Assembly (NCBI GenBank): GCA_023386495.1
Contig: JAEWJS010000010.1
Span: 22,758 to 86,757, forward strand
DNA: 64,000 nt
Reading direction: 5' to 3'
From: Bacillota bacterium
Lineage (GTDB): Bacteria; Bacillota; Bacilli; Paenibacillales; Paenibacillaceae
In this document: positions 48,187 through 56,776 of the stretch, in pieces
Position numbering within the stretch: position 1 is the stretch's first letter
Layout of the letters: every line of letters begins with the position of its first letter
Notes under the pieces: model-generated
Databases searched by the model: none
Told to the model about the DNA's origin: nothing
What the model saw: only the letters and a program-made list of their open reading frames with translations
Translations under genes and position numbers: made by a program

Positions 48187-49419
48187 TTATTTCGCTTTCA
48201 TCCCGATCCTGCGGATATTGATATCGCACGTTACCTCTGTAGCAAGCGCAGGGTATTGTTCCTGCCAAGCTTCCTTCGTCCGGATGCTGCGGTTCCAATA
48301 AGAGGGATGCTTGGCGCGGATCAATTCGCCGAAGCCGAAAATATCGGAGCCGGCCTCCTGCGTCTTTTTAATTAGATGTTCGTAGCTCCTCGCGGCATCT
48401 TCCTGCAGCTCGCTCTGGATCTGCTCCAGGACATAGCCTCGATCGAGAGGCGTGGCGTCGACATGCGATTTCTCATGGATGTCTCCTTCGATCGAAATAT
48501 GGATCTTGGCAAGCGGCTTGCCTTCCTTGAATACGATCGTTCGGCGCGTCTGCCGCGAGGTCGACTTGAACATGATCGTCTCATTCGTGCCGGACAAGGG
48601 CGCATACGCGGAATATCCGCCTTTCGATTCGCCCATTATGGCCATGTAGGAGCCGATCTCGAGCGGCTTCGTTACGCCTGCCATGTGTTCCCCCTTGAAG
48701 TACGCAAGGCCTGCGATCTCGATATTGCCGTCCTTAAGCGCCCTCAGATAGGGGAGATTCGGTTCCCTTCCGAGACTGGACATCTTGCTCCAGAACTTGC
48801 CGACGAATTCATTCGGATATTTGCCCATCTCGACGGCATGGTCGAACATCGACAGCAGGTAGAGTGCCGGAACCCGCTCCAGCTCGGGCGCAGTCTTCAT
48901 GAACGTGGCTGCGTTCCCCTTCGTGACAGCCATCCAAGCGAGTCTGCGCACTTCTGGATGCCGGCGCAGATAGTCATTCAGGCTGTTCATGCCGCTCTTC
49001 GCAACCGCTTCGGAGACAACAATGACTCGCAGGTGTCCGTAGAACAACGGATCGGATACCTGCTGCTGCATCGTCATGACCGCATCGTCGATCGTATGGC
49101 CGACCGCCTCCAATACCCATACCGGCTTCGTATCGCCGCCGCCGCCATCGCCTGGACCGAGCGGTATGCGGCCCGGGACCGCGATCTGGGCCGCGATGCG
49201 GATGAGCGGTTGTTCCGGCGTAGGGAACACCTTGTTAAGGTGCGTGACATCACTCTCTTGACTGGCATCCCCCGGCTTAGCTAGATCGACGGAGATCGCC
49301 AGTATGACGGCGCGTTCCTCGATTTCTCGCCGATCCCAGCAGCCTGTGAGCAGCAGCGGCAGCAAGAGAAGCGGGAGGCAGCGCCGGAGTCTTAGGCAGG
49401 TAGTCATCGGTTCGATCAT
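48187..49419 (-). CDS. gerC: Ger(x)C family germinant receptor lipoprotein
   Basis: 410 residues. Lipobox LLTGCWDRREIEERA (Cys about 27) with the family's typical WDRREIE motif right after the cleavage site; three domains follow. This subunit is anchored outside the inner spore membrane and is needed for germinant receptor function. The start at 49419 overlaps the gerB stop (ATGA); a second ATG four codons downstream is possible. Third gene of a gerA-B-C operon. Confidence 0.9.
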   Translation of the reverse strand: MIEPMTTCLRLRRCLPLLLLPLLLTGCWDRREIEERAVILAISVDLAKPGDASQESDVTHLNKVFPTPEQPLIRIAAQIAVPGRIPLGPGDGGGGDTKPVWVLEAVGHTIDDAVMTMQQQVSDPLFYGHLRVIVVSEAVAKSGMNSLNDYLRRHPEVRRLAWMAVTKGNAATFMKTAPELERVPALYLLSMFDHAVEMGKYPNEFVGKFWSKMSSLGREPNLPYLRALKDGNIEIAGLAYFKGEHMAGVTKPLEIGSYMAIMGESKGGYSAYAPLSGTNETIMFKSTSRQTRRTIVFKEGKPLAKIHISIEGDIHEKSHVDATPLDRGYVLEQIQSELQEDAARSYEHLIKKTQEAGSDIFGFGELIRAKHPSYWNRSIRTKEAWQEQYPALATEVTCDINIRRIGMKAK

Positions 49420-50501
49420 CCCTTCACATTGCGTAAGGCGGCTACGAGCAGCAAGAGCAGCGGATAAGCGATCGTAAGGATAAGCCCGATTCGGCCCACT
49501 AGCACGATAATTTCATAGAGGACGACAATATTGGAAGGCAGCATAGCGAGCAGGAAGACGAATGGCGCCAGAAACCAGGAGAACAACTTATGATCCCGAA
49601 GGCGAAGCAGCTGGCTTAGATATTGTACCGTGAGGTAATAGCTGGAGAAGAGCGTCGTGAAGACAGCTGTAACCCAGATCGATAAGAACGCTGCATCCAG
49701 CCGCTCGAGAATGTTCGCCGGCAATGACGTCGTCTTGGCCAGCTCGAGTGTAGGCCAGATTAAATTTTTCACTTCCTCGGGTCCGAACACGGTTACGGTC
49801 GCCACTACGATCAAGAAATACAGTCCGCCAGCGACGACCATGCCCCAGATCCCGGCAGCTATCGCCTTCCGCGGATGCCGCATATGGGGAATGACGAGGG
49901 TCATGATGAACGTGCCTTGGAACAATGCGACGATGGTTAGGATGCCGCCCCATATGTCCGGCGGCGAATTGCCGTAGATCGGCTGCAAATAGAGCGTATC
50001 GGCATTTTTCAGCGACAGCGTGACGATGAGGAGGCACGGCGCCAGAATGAACGGCGTATAGAACAGATGGATGTAGGCGAACGTCCGCATGTCGTTACGC
50101 GTGGATACGGCCGCTAACAGCAGCATCACGATTACGGTCACCTCCACTGGCGTCTCCCGAAGGACGCTCGTGACGACGACCGCACCGAATTCGCGGGCTG
50201 CGAGCGCTGTCAGCACGGCAAAGAACAGAATGATCATGCCGGTGCCGATCGCGGCGGGAATTCGACCGATGATCGCTTCGCTGTATCGGACGAATGATTG
50301 CTCGGGAAAGCGCAGGCCAAGCTTCGTCACGATGAAGAGACCGGCATAAGCGGCCATGATCGCGGCGAGCGTTACCAAGGTGGCGCCGGAGTTCGCGGCT
50401 CTGACCGCGAATAACGGCAGCGCCAGCACGCCTACGCCGATGATGGAGCTAACGAGAATGGCCGCCGCCTGGATCATCGTGATCTGTCTGTTGCTCTCCA
50501 T
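49416..50501 (-). CDS. gerB: Germinant receptor B subunit (GerAB/GerKB family)
   Basis: 361 residues with ten helices of the amino-acid-transporter-like Spore_permease family. The start ITMIQAAAILVSSIIGVGVLALP shows the unwound GxG of helix 1 that forms the ligand site in GerB proteins. It overlaps the gerA gene by 53 bases and the gerC gene by ATGA. It likely determines germinant specificity. Confidence 0.9.
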   Translation of the reverse strand: MESNRQITMIQAAAILVSSIIGVGVLALPLFAVRAANSGATLVTLAAIMAAYAGLFIVTKLGLRFPEQSFVRYSEAIIGRIPAAIGTGMIILFFAVLTALAAREFGAVVVTSVLRETPVEVTVIVMLLLAAVSTRNDMRTFAYIHLFYTPFILAPCLLIVTLSLKNADTLYLQPIYGNSPPDIWGGILTIVALFQGTFIMTLVIPHMRHPRKAIAAGIWGMVVAGGLYFLIVVATVTVFGPEEVKNLIWPTLELAKTTSLPANILERLDAAFLSIWVTAVFTTLFSSYYLTVQYLSQLLRLRDHKLFSWFLAPFVFLLAMLPSNIVVLYEIIVLVGRIGLILTIAYPLLLLLVAALRNVKG

Positions 50502-52158
50502 TCGGATTCCACCTCTGATTGCCGACCGTCAACGGGTCCAATGTATTGCTTGGCGCTTGCTTGATGGCTTCTACTGTCGAGTCGCCTACGCGCTTCGTGT
50601 TCGGCGAATGCAGAATCGAAGGGCGATCACGCTGGAGCCAAAGCGGAGCCCGGATGAGCAAATCCTTCATTCCTTGCCAGTTGCCGGGTACGGCAGGGCT
50701 GAGATACGGGACGCCGAACGACTTGAGCGACAACGCATGATTGCCGATAATGATGAGCCCGATGACGACGCCGTATAAGCCGAAGGCGCCGGCCAACAGG
50801 ATGAGCGGGAAGCGGAGCATGCGAAGCGCGAAGGCGGCATTGTAAGCCGGCGTCGCGAACGATCCGATCGTGGTAAGCGCAATGACGACGACCGTGATCG
50901 GGCTGACGAAGCCCGCTTCGACGGCAGCTTGTCCGATGACGAGTACGCCGACAATGGACAGCGCGCCGCCAACCTGCTGCGGCAGACGAATCGTCGCTTC
51001 TCGGAGCACCTCCATGGCGATCTCCATGATGAGCACTTCCACAACGGAAGGGAAGGGAACGCCTGCCCGTCCGCCCGCGACGGCTACCGCGAATTCCGTC
51101 GGAATAAGCTCGGGGTTGAACGAGATGATCGACACGTATAAGGAAGGCGTGATCAGCGAGAAGACGAGGGCAAGCACGCGAGCCAACCGGGAGAAGCTGC
51201 CTTGCAGGAAGCGTGAGGAGTAATCCTCCGACGCTTGATAGAATTGCACGAATACAGACGGCGCGATCAACGCAAAAGGAGAGCCGTCAACGAGGATGAC
51301 GACCCGGCCTTCGAGCAGATTCGCGACAGCGCGATCCGGCTTCTCCGTCGTCTGGATCTGCGGGAACGGAGAAATATGGTTATCCTCAATCAGCTGCTCC
51401 AGATAGCCTGAATCCATAATTCCGTCAATGTCGATGGCAGACAACCGATTATGCACTTCTTCGACGAGGGCAGGATTGACGATGCCTTGCAAGTAACAGA
51501 CGGCGACTCTGGACTTCGTGATCCGTCCGATCTGCATCATCTTCACGATGAAGTCGGCAGTAGGCAGCCTATAGCGCAGCAGTCCCAGATTCGTATTGAT
51601 TAGCTCCACGAAGCCTTCCCGCGGCCCCTGGATCGTCTGTTCGGTCGAAGGCTGTTCGATCGAGCGTTTCTCGACCTGCTTGGAGCCGAACACGAACGCT
51701 TGGCGAAGACCGTCCACGATCACGATCGAGCGGCCTTGCACGAGCACATCGACCAGCTTGCCCAGCTTCGGTTCAAGCTCCGTGTCTCCGAAGTACACGG
51801 TCGCGTTCATGAGCACATCCTGGAGCCGCGCAGGATCGATACGCGATGCGTCAAGCTCGGCAGGAGGCGACATGAACGCGCGAATAATTTGATCGTTGAC
51901 CATCTTCTGATCGGTCAGCGCCGAGAAATAGAGGATGGCAGCCGGCGTGCGCCCGAATACTTCGAACCTGCGGACCGTCAGATCGTCGTTCTGTCCGAGC
52001 ACCGACAGGATCGTGTCCACATCCGCGATGCTGCCAGACAGCTCTTGCTGCTCCAACTGCTCAACCAGCTTGTTCGGAACGGGCTGCTGATGCGGCTCCG
52101 AGCGCGACTTCATGGACATGCGCCGCGATGAGGCCATACTCCGTCGTCTCCACAGCAT
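50449..52158 (-). CDS. gerA: Germinant receptor A subunit (GerA family)
   Basis: 569 residues: a hydrophilic N-terminal part (about 1-290), four to six membrane helices (about 300-470) and a polar C-terminus. Family motifs seen include GRVVILVDGSPFALIAPSVFVQFYQASEDYSSRF and PFPSVVEVLIMEIAMEVLREA. GerA subunits oligomerise and act as the ion channel of the germinosome. The ATG at 52158 is used; ATGs at 52134 and 52113 are alternatives. Expected to be expressed in the forespore; no sigma-G promoter was assigned. Confidence 0.9.
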   Translation of the reverse strand: MLWRRRSMASSRRMSMKSRSEPHQQPVPNKLVEQLEQQELSGSIADVDTILSVLGQNDDLTVRRFEVFGRTPAAILYFSALTDQKMVNDQIIRAFMSPPAELDASRIDPARLQDVLMNATVYFGDTELEPKLGKLVDVLVQGRSIVIVDGLRQAFVFGSKQVEKRSIEQPSTEQTIQGPREGFVELINTNLGLLRYRLPTADFIVKMMQIGRITKSRVAVCYLQGIVNPALVEEVHNRLSAIDIDGIMDSGYLEQLIEDNHISPFPQIQTTEKPDRAVANLLEGRVVILVDGSPFALIAPSVFVQFYQASEDYSSRFLQGSFSRLARVLALVFSLITPSLYVSIISFNPELIPTEFAVAVAGGRAGVPFPSVVEVLIMEIAMEVLREATIRLPQQVGGALSIVGVLVIGQAAVEAGFVSPITVVVIALTTIGSFATPAYNAAFALRMLRFPLILLAGAFGLYGVVIGLIIIGNHALSLKSFGVPYLSPAVPGNWQGMKDLLIRAPLWLQRDRPSILHSPNTKRVGDSTVEAIKQAPSNTLDPLTVGNQRWNPNGEQQTDHDDPGGGHSR

Positions 52159-52216
52159 GGTCCCAGCTCCTCTTCCTTAAGGTTCTATTGTTATCTATGA
52201 CCATATGAGGAAGATC

Positions 52217-53218
52217 CTATTCGGATGGCCGCTGCCGGAGTAACGCCTTGACCGCGTGACTGGCATCCTTGTCTGCGACCAGAATACCGTTCGGACCAGC
52301 CGCTACGATCAGGTTCGGGCAGGCGATGACATGGATCGGAATGTCGAGCTCGTTCACGATATGCGTGCCTTCGGATCCCTCGTCTATGGATCCGAGGCCG
52401 GTCACAGGACGATCCAGTCGTTCCGTCAGCGTCGACCATGTTCCGAGGTCTCGCCACTGTCCATGGTAGGGAACGACGATCGCGCTGTCGATGCGCTCCG
52501 CGATCTCGCGGTCGAAGCTGGCCTCGGCGAGCTCGGCATAGCCTGCCAGCAGCTCGTCGTAATCGATCGGCAGCTTAAGCTCGGCGAATTTCTCCAGCAT
52601 GGCGCCAAGCCGGAAGGCGAACACGCCGCAATTCCACATGCCGCCTTGCTCGATCAACAACCGTGCTTCCTTGGCAGGCGGTTTCTCGACAAAACGAACG
52701 ATTCGGGCGTATCGGCTATCGCCATCGGGACGAGATAAGATGTAGCCGAATTGCTCCGAGGGATGGTCAGGCGCTGCGCCGATCAGCCCGAGCGCGGATT
52801 GCGAGCGATGCAGCATGCCGGGCAGCTCCCGAACAATAGCGAATAAGTCGTCTTCGGCGAACAGATCGACGGGCAGCACGCAGACATCATCGTCAAGGGA
52901 GGCCCCGACACGATCCTTCAAATACGCCGCTGCCAGCAGAATGGCATGCAGCGTTCCCCGGCGGTAAGGCTCTTCTATGATGCGCGCTGCTCCGCCTAGT
53001 TGACTGTGAGTGATTGCGCTCAGGCTACTGTGCGTGACGATGTGCGTCGACGCCAGCAGACCAGCGGCATCCAGCTGGCGATACACGCGTTGAAGCATCG
53101 ATTCCTTGCGACCGTCGGGCGATGCGAGCAGCTGAAGGAATGCCTTCGTCCGTACGCCGCTCGACAGCGGCCACAGCCTTGAACCCGTACCTCCCGACAT
53201 GAGCACGATATGCAGCAA
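52217..53218 (-). CDS. manC: Mannose-1-phosphate guanylyltransferase
   Basis: A 333-residue nucleotidyltransferase making GDP-mannose. The pyrophosphorylase signature GGTGSRLWPLS is at about 9-19, with VLPVDLFAEDD, FGYILSRPDG, FVEKP and WRDLGTW motifs. It lacks the C-terminal isomerase domain of bifunctional ManC/AlgA. It is preceded on the same strand by a glycosyltransferase-like gene, so surface polysaccharide synthesis is plausible. Confidence 0.88.
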   Translation of the reverse strand: MLHIVLMSGGTGSRLWPLSSGVRTKAFLQLLASPDGRKESMLQRVYRQLDAAGLLASTHIVTHSSLSAITHSQLGGAARIIEEPYRRGTLHAILLAAAYLKDRVGASLDDDVCVLPVDLFAEDDLFAIVRELPGMLHRSQSALGLIGAAPDHPSEQFGYILSRPDGDSRYARIVRFVEKPPAKEARLLIEQGGMWNCGVFAFRLGAMLEKFAELKLPIDYDELLAGYAELAEASFDREIAERIDSAIVVPYHGQWRDLGTWSTLTERLDRPVTGLGSIDEGSEGTHIVNELDIPIHVIACPNLIVAAGPNGILVADKDASHAVKALLRQRPSE

Positions 53219-53248
53219 GCCGCTCCCTCCTCGTATAGCAGTCCTATT

Positions 53249-54010
53249 TTACCTGCGGTAGATGCGACGCTTGTGATAGGAGACCGAACGATAGACCTTG
53301 GCAAGCCTGCGCTTCCTGGCCCCCGTCAACCTGGAAGGCGAGAGCGATAGGCTCTTGTTGCGCGCCGGCCGCAGGATCGTCCTGCTCTTGTCGAGCCCGT
53401 ACACGTAGTTCCCGTAGGTCTCGAACTCCGAGAAGCCGAACTGCTTCGAGCGGTCGATCGCGCGCAGAATCGCGGCATACCAGCTTCGGCCGTGCCGGCG
53501 TTCAATGGATCGCTTCAGCCGCTTCAGCTTGGCGCGCTCGAACAGCATATAGTGCGTCACGAGCGATCGGGGAGCCGTAGGCGGCTTGGCCATCAGCTTG
53601 CGATACGTTCGGTAATATTCCGGCTGCGTCCAGTCCCGGCAATAGAAGATCCGTGAGCCGCTCTCGCGAAAAGCATGCGGACGGATGAACACGGTATCGG
53701 CGTCTACGACGAGAAAATCACGCTTGCTGATCGTATCGCCGCTCAGCTTAAGCAGCTGTTGATACAGCCACCCGGAGCGGTCCCAGCGCTTCGAGCGATA
53801 GCGAATATGCTGCTTGGTGATCGGCAGCACGCGCTTCTCATTGACATAGACGCAGCGCTTACGCCGGCATAGCCTGCGAATGCGGCTGCTGCCGGGCGAC
53901 ACGATATAGATGCGTCCGATTCGATGCTTCACATAGGTTCTGATGCTGTCGATGACATAGGGCAGCGTCGCCAGATCCTTGTCGATCGCCGGAATGATGA
54001 CGTCAATCAT
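53249..54010 (-). CDS. DUF6492-like glycosyltransferase-type protein
   Basis: 253 residues, basic. DVIIPAIDKDLATLPYVIDSI and DFLVVDADTVFIRPH give the nucleotide-binding strand and DxD motif of GT-A-like proteins. The overall pattern matches the DUF6492 family, associated with polysaccharide clusters. The ATG at 54010 follows AAGGAGAG; a longer frame to 54052 runs through this RBS. Possibly cotranscribed with manC, 30 bases downstream. Confidence 0.7.
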   Translation of the reverse strand: MIDVIIPAIDKDLATLPYVIDSIRTYVKHRIGRIYIVSPGSSRIRRLCRRKRCVYVNEKRVLPITKQHIRYRSKRWDRSGWLYQQLLKLSGDTISKRDFLVVDADTVFIRPHAFRESGSRIFYCRDWTQPEYYRTYRKLMAKPPTAPRSLVTHYMLFERAKLKRLKRSIERRHGRSWYAAILRAIDRSKQFGFSEFETYGNYVYGLDKSRTILRPARNKSLSLSPSRLTGARKRRLAKVYRSVSYHKRRIYRR

Positions 54011-54192
54011 CCCTAATCTCTCCTTCTCTATTCGTCCTAGCAGGGTCCCCATACAATATGATGATAGTCATAGTACCGTGCGGGACTGGCGAGAAATCCG
54101 CAGTAGACTGCCAGGCTGATGCCATGCATACATTTCCCAGCGAAGTGGAAGCCTGTTAGTTATCACAGATCAAGATGCGCGGGGGAATAGCG

Positions 54193-55296
54193 ATGAGCAG
54201 ATTACGAATGGGAATGATGCTGTTCTGCAGTCTTGCCGCTGCGCTCCCGAGCGGGGCAGCCGCCGATCCGCCAACGTCTGAACCAGCCGGTGTAACGATT
54301 CGGACTTCGCCGAATGCCCGGCATGAAGTTCATGTAGTGCTGCCCGAACGTTGGAGGGCCTTGCCAGGCAGCAGTCCGTCGCTTCCAGCTGCAAGCGGCC
54401 CCGTCACGGACCGCTATCTGACGGCTGGCGGGCGAACGTACTGGATCGATGATGCCTATCAGCTGTACGACCCTGAGGCGAACAAGCTCATTCGTCCGGA
54501 TTACGAGGCGAGGCGAGAGCTGGCTGCTGCCGTTCGAGAAGCGTCTTCCCAGTATTACGGGAAGTTGGTGACGTGGGAAGAGGGAAGGCAAGTCATCGGC
54601 ATGAAAGGAATCTTCACGGTTGTCGACCTGGAGACGGGACTGACATTCCGTGCCCAGAGACGAGCGGGCAGCACGCATGCCGACGTGCAGCCGCTGACGC
54701 TTCAGGATACGGCCGTCATGAAGCGCATCTACGGCGGGCGCTGGACCTGGAAGCGCCGGGCGATCTTGGTACGCAAGGACGGGCATTCGCTTGCAGCCTC
54801 CATGCACGGCATGCCGCACGGCGGCGACGGCATTCCGGGCAACGGCTTCAGCGGACACTTCTGCATTCATTTTCTCGGCAGCCGCACGCACGGCTCCGGT
54901 GAAGTCGATCCGGATCATCAGGTGATGCTCCATAAGGCCGCCGGACAACTGCGCAGGTACATAAGCGATAGAGGCGCGTCTCCCATGGCATTGGCTGACC
55001 TGTATCTGAGCGCCATTAACCAGCAGGACACCGAGATCGCTGCCGCGTTGTTCCGGAGCAGAAGCGCAGCCATGCCCCATGTCGAGCGGGATTTCCCGGC
55101 GATCAGTGCCATTCGCCGCGTATCGCCCGACCTGGAGCTGGGCGTTGATGCGGAAGATGCGCTCGTGCTGACGGCTGCGATTCGCGTTAATATTTTCGGC
55201 AGCGCCGGGACGAAGCATCATCGCAAGATGACGTTCCACTATATGAGGGAAGGGATCGGGGAGCCTTGGAAGATCGATGGCATTCAGATGCATTAG
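54193..55296 (+). CDS. Secreted protein of unknown function with GHFCIHF motif
   Basis: 367 residues. A signal peptide (about 1-25, cleavage after SGAAA) precedes a soluble domain. The most conserved-looking block (residues about 185-240) reads RRAILVRKDG, ASMHGMPHGGDGIPGNGFSGHFCIHFLGSRTHGSGEVDPDHQ. It has His and Cys like a thiol or metal active site and somewhat like the HGC motif of L,D-transpeptidases, but not the canonical order. A C-terminal domain of about 120 residues resembles NTF2/lumazine-binding helpers. Start at 54193 behind GGGGGA. It is followed by a VanW gene, so a cell-wall role is possible. Confidence 0.65.
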   Translation: MSRLRMGMMLFCSLAAALPSGAAADPPTSEPAGVTIRTSPNARHEVHVVLPERWRALPGSSPSLPAASGPVTDRYLTAGGRTYWIDDAYQLYDPEANKLIRPDYEARRELAAAVREASSQYYGKLVTWEEGRQVIGMKGIFTVVDLETGLTFRAQRRAGSTHADVQPLTLQDTAVMKRIYGGRWTWKRRAILVRKDGHSLAASMHGMPHGGDGIPGNGFSGHFCIHFLGSRTHGSGEVDPDHQVMLHKAAGQLRRYISDRGASPMALADLYLSAINQQDTEIAAALFRSRSAAMPHVERDFPAISAIRRVSPDLELGVDAEDALVLTAAIRVNIFGSAGTKHHRKMTFHYMREGIGEPWKIDGIQMH

Positions 55297-55315
55297 CGGT
55301 CGATAGGGATGCGGC

Positions 55316-56245
55316 ATGCTGAAGCCCCTGGTGATTGGCGGCCTGCTGTTCAGCTCGCTGCTTGCTCATGCTGCGCCACCGGATGCGTTAACGCTGCGGC
55401 TGCCGGATGCAGAGCTGACGGTGAACCGGACGGAGTATTGGCTGCCGGGGACAACGCTGGTGGACAGCGACAAGCTGCATGCGCTAACCGAACGGTTGAA
55501 GAAGCGCGTCTATGTGCCGCCGCGTAATGCCGCATGGAATGCGCAGCGGGCGATCGTGCCGGAGGCGAATGGCAGAGGGCTCGATGAGGCCCGATTCTTG
55601 GCGTTATTCTATGAGCGGGTCGGCGGGCAGGGCCAATCGGAGCTGCAGGTGCCGTTAAGGGAACTGTACCCGCGCGTGGACAGTGAATTGCTGCAGCAAC
55701 TATCGGAGAAGGTCATCGGCCAGTACACGACCTACTACAATGTTAGGAACAAGAATCGATCCCACAATATCGCGTTGGCGGCTGAGGCGATCGACAATGC
55801 CGTTATTTTTCCGGGCGAGACGTTCTCCTTCAACGGCGTCGTCGGCAAGCGCACGAAGGAGAAAGGGTACTTGAATGCGCCGGTCATCGTCAAAGGCGAG
55901 TTGTCGGAGGGCGTAGGCGGCGGCATCTGCCAAGTGTCCTCGACGTTATTCAATGCCGTCGATCGCGCGGGCCTCAAGATCGTGCAGCGGTATTCGCACA
56001 GCCGGAACGTGACGTATGTGCAGCCCGGGCGCGATGCCACCGTCAGCTGGTACGGACCGGACTTCGTCTTCGAGAACGGTTATGACGTGCCGGTGCTGAT
56101 CCGGGCCGGAGCCGGCAGGGGGAGCGTGTATATCGCCGTCTATTCGGCCGAGACGCTCGTGCATCAGGCGAGACGAGTTCCGCCTATGACCCGTGCGATC
56201 CCGGAAGAGGTCGAGCAATCCCGCGTCATCCAGGATCGGTTGTGA
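55316..56245 (+). CDS. VanW family protein
   Basis: 309 residues with a signal peptide (about 1-20). The C-terminal VanW domain is clear: NRSHNIALAAEAIDNAVIFPGETFSFN, GYLNAPVIVKGELSEGVGGGICQVSSTLFNAV and RYSHSRNVTYVQPGRDATVSWY. The Gly-Gly-Gly-x-Cys-Gln-x-Ser-Ser motif is the family hallmark. VanW proteins occur in glycopeptide-resistance clusters but are widespread and of unknown mechanism. Its last four codons and stop lie in a 10-bp tandem repeat. Confidence 0.88.
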   Translation: MLKPLVIGGLLFSSLLAHAAPPDALTLRLPDAELTVNRTEYWLPGTTLVDSDKLHALTERLKKRVYVPPRNAAWNAQRAIVPEANGRGLDEARFLALFYERVGGQGQSELQVPLRELYPRVDSELLQQLSEKVIGQYTTYYNVRNKNRSHNIALAAEAIDNAVIFPGETFSFNGVVGKRTKEKGYLNAPVIVKGELSEGVGGGICQVSSTLFNAVDRAGLKIVQRYSHSRNVTYVQPGRDATVSWYGPDFVFENGYDVPVLIRAGAGRGSVYIAVYSAETLVHQARRVPPMTRAIPEEVEQSRVIQDRL

Positions 56246-56283
56246 TCGGTTGTGATCGGTTGCGATTGGTTGTGTTTGGTTAT
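56234..56283 (+). repeat. Degenerate 10-bp tandem repeat over the vanW stop
   Basis: Five units of GATCGGTTGT, the first three nearly perfect and the last two degenerate. The first unit encodes the last residues of the VanW protein and contributes its TGA. Confidence 0.75.
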
Positions 56284-56322
56284 GAGTGAGCGTGTTGCTG
56301 TGCTTGGAAGGTACGCGAATGC

Positions 56323-56360
56323 GGGTGTTCCCAGTCATCTTGCGATGATAGGGGACACCC
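56323..56360 (+). terminator. Hairpin downstream of vanW
   Basis: GGGTGTTCCC (56323-56332) pairs with GGGGACACCC (56351-56360) through G-T and a bulge; short T-rich tail. Confidence 0.55.
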
Positions 56361-56524
56361 TTGTGTTCGTTCAGGCGCGAGGAGCTGGGGTGAGGGCTGC
56401 GTGATGCGTGATGATAGGAGCAGCGACTCGTTGCGCGCGAGGGTTTAAGAGCGATTAGCGAAGCAATTGCGCTGCTAAGGGAGGTGTGATGCGCTATTGC
56501 AGCCCCTATCGCTCTTTCTAACCC

Positions 56525-56641
56525 ATTAACGTATAGGATGCGCTAAATAGCGCACGCATGTTCGCTGTTTAGCGCATTCAAGCCATATCGGGCATCCATA
56601 CGGAGCAAATCCCTTGGATTAGCGCATGCGTATACGTTAAT
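56525..56641. repeat. 117-bp element with long inverted terminal arms
   Basis: The left arm (56525-56546) and right arm (56619-56641) are near-perfect inverse complements (ATTAACGTATA ... ATGCGCTAA). Inside is a perfect 16-bp palindrome at 56539-56554 and further GCGCTA/TAGCGC motifs. Related GCGATTAGCG and GCGCTATTGC motifs flank it from 56440 to 56665. No gene is visible between 56246 and 56776. It could be a MITE-like relic or a structured RNA. Confidence 0.55.
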
Positions 56642-56776
56642 TGCGCAGATGCTTCGCTATTGCATGCGAGCTGCCTAGCCAGAAACTTCGGGGGAATAGT
56701 CGCCTCCCAACGCCGCCGCTAAGTGGCTCTCGATTCATAAAGCGACGGGACAACAAGCATTTCGCGATCTGTGCGC

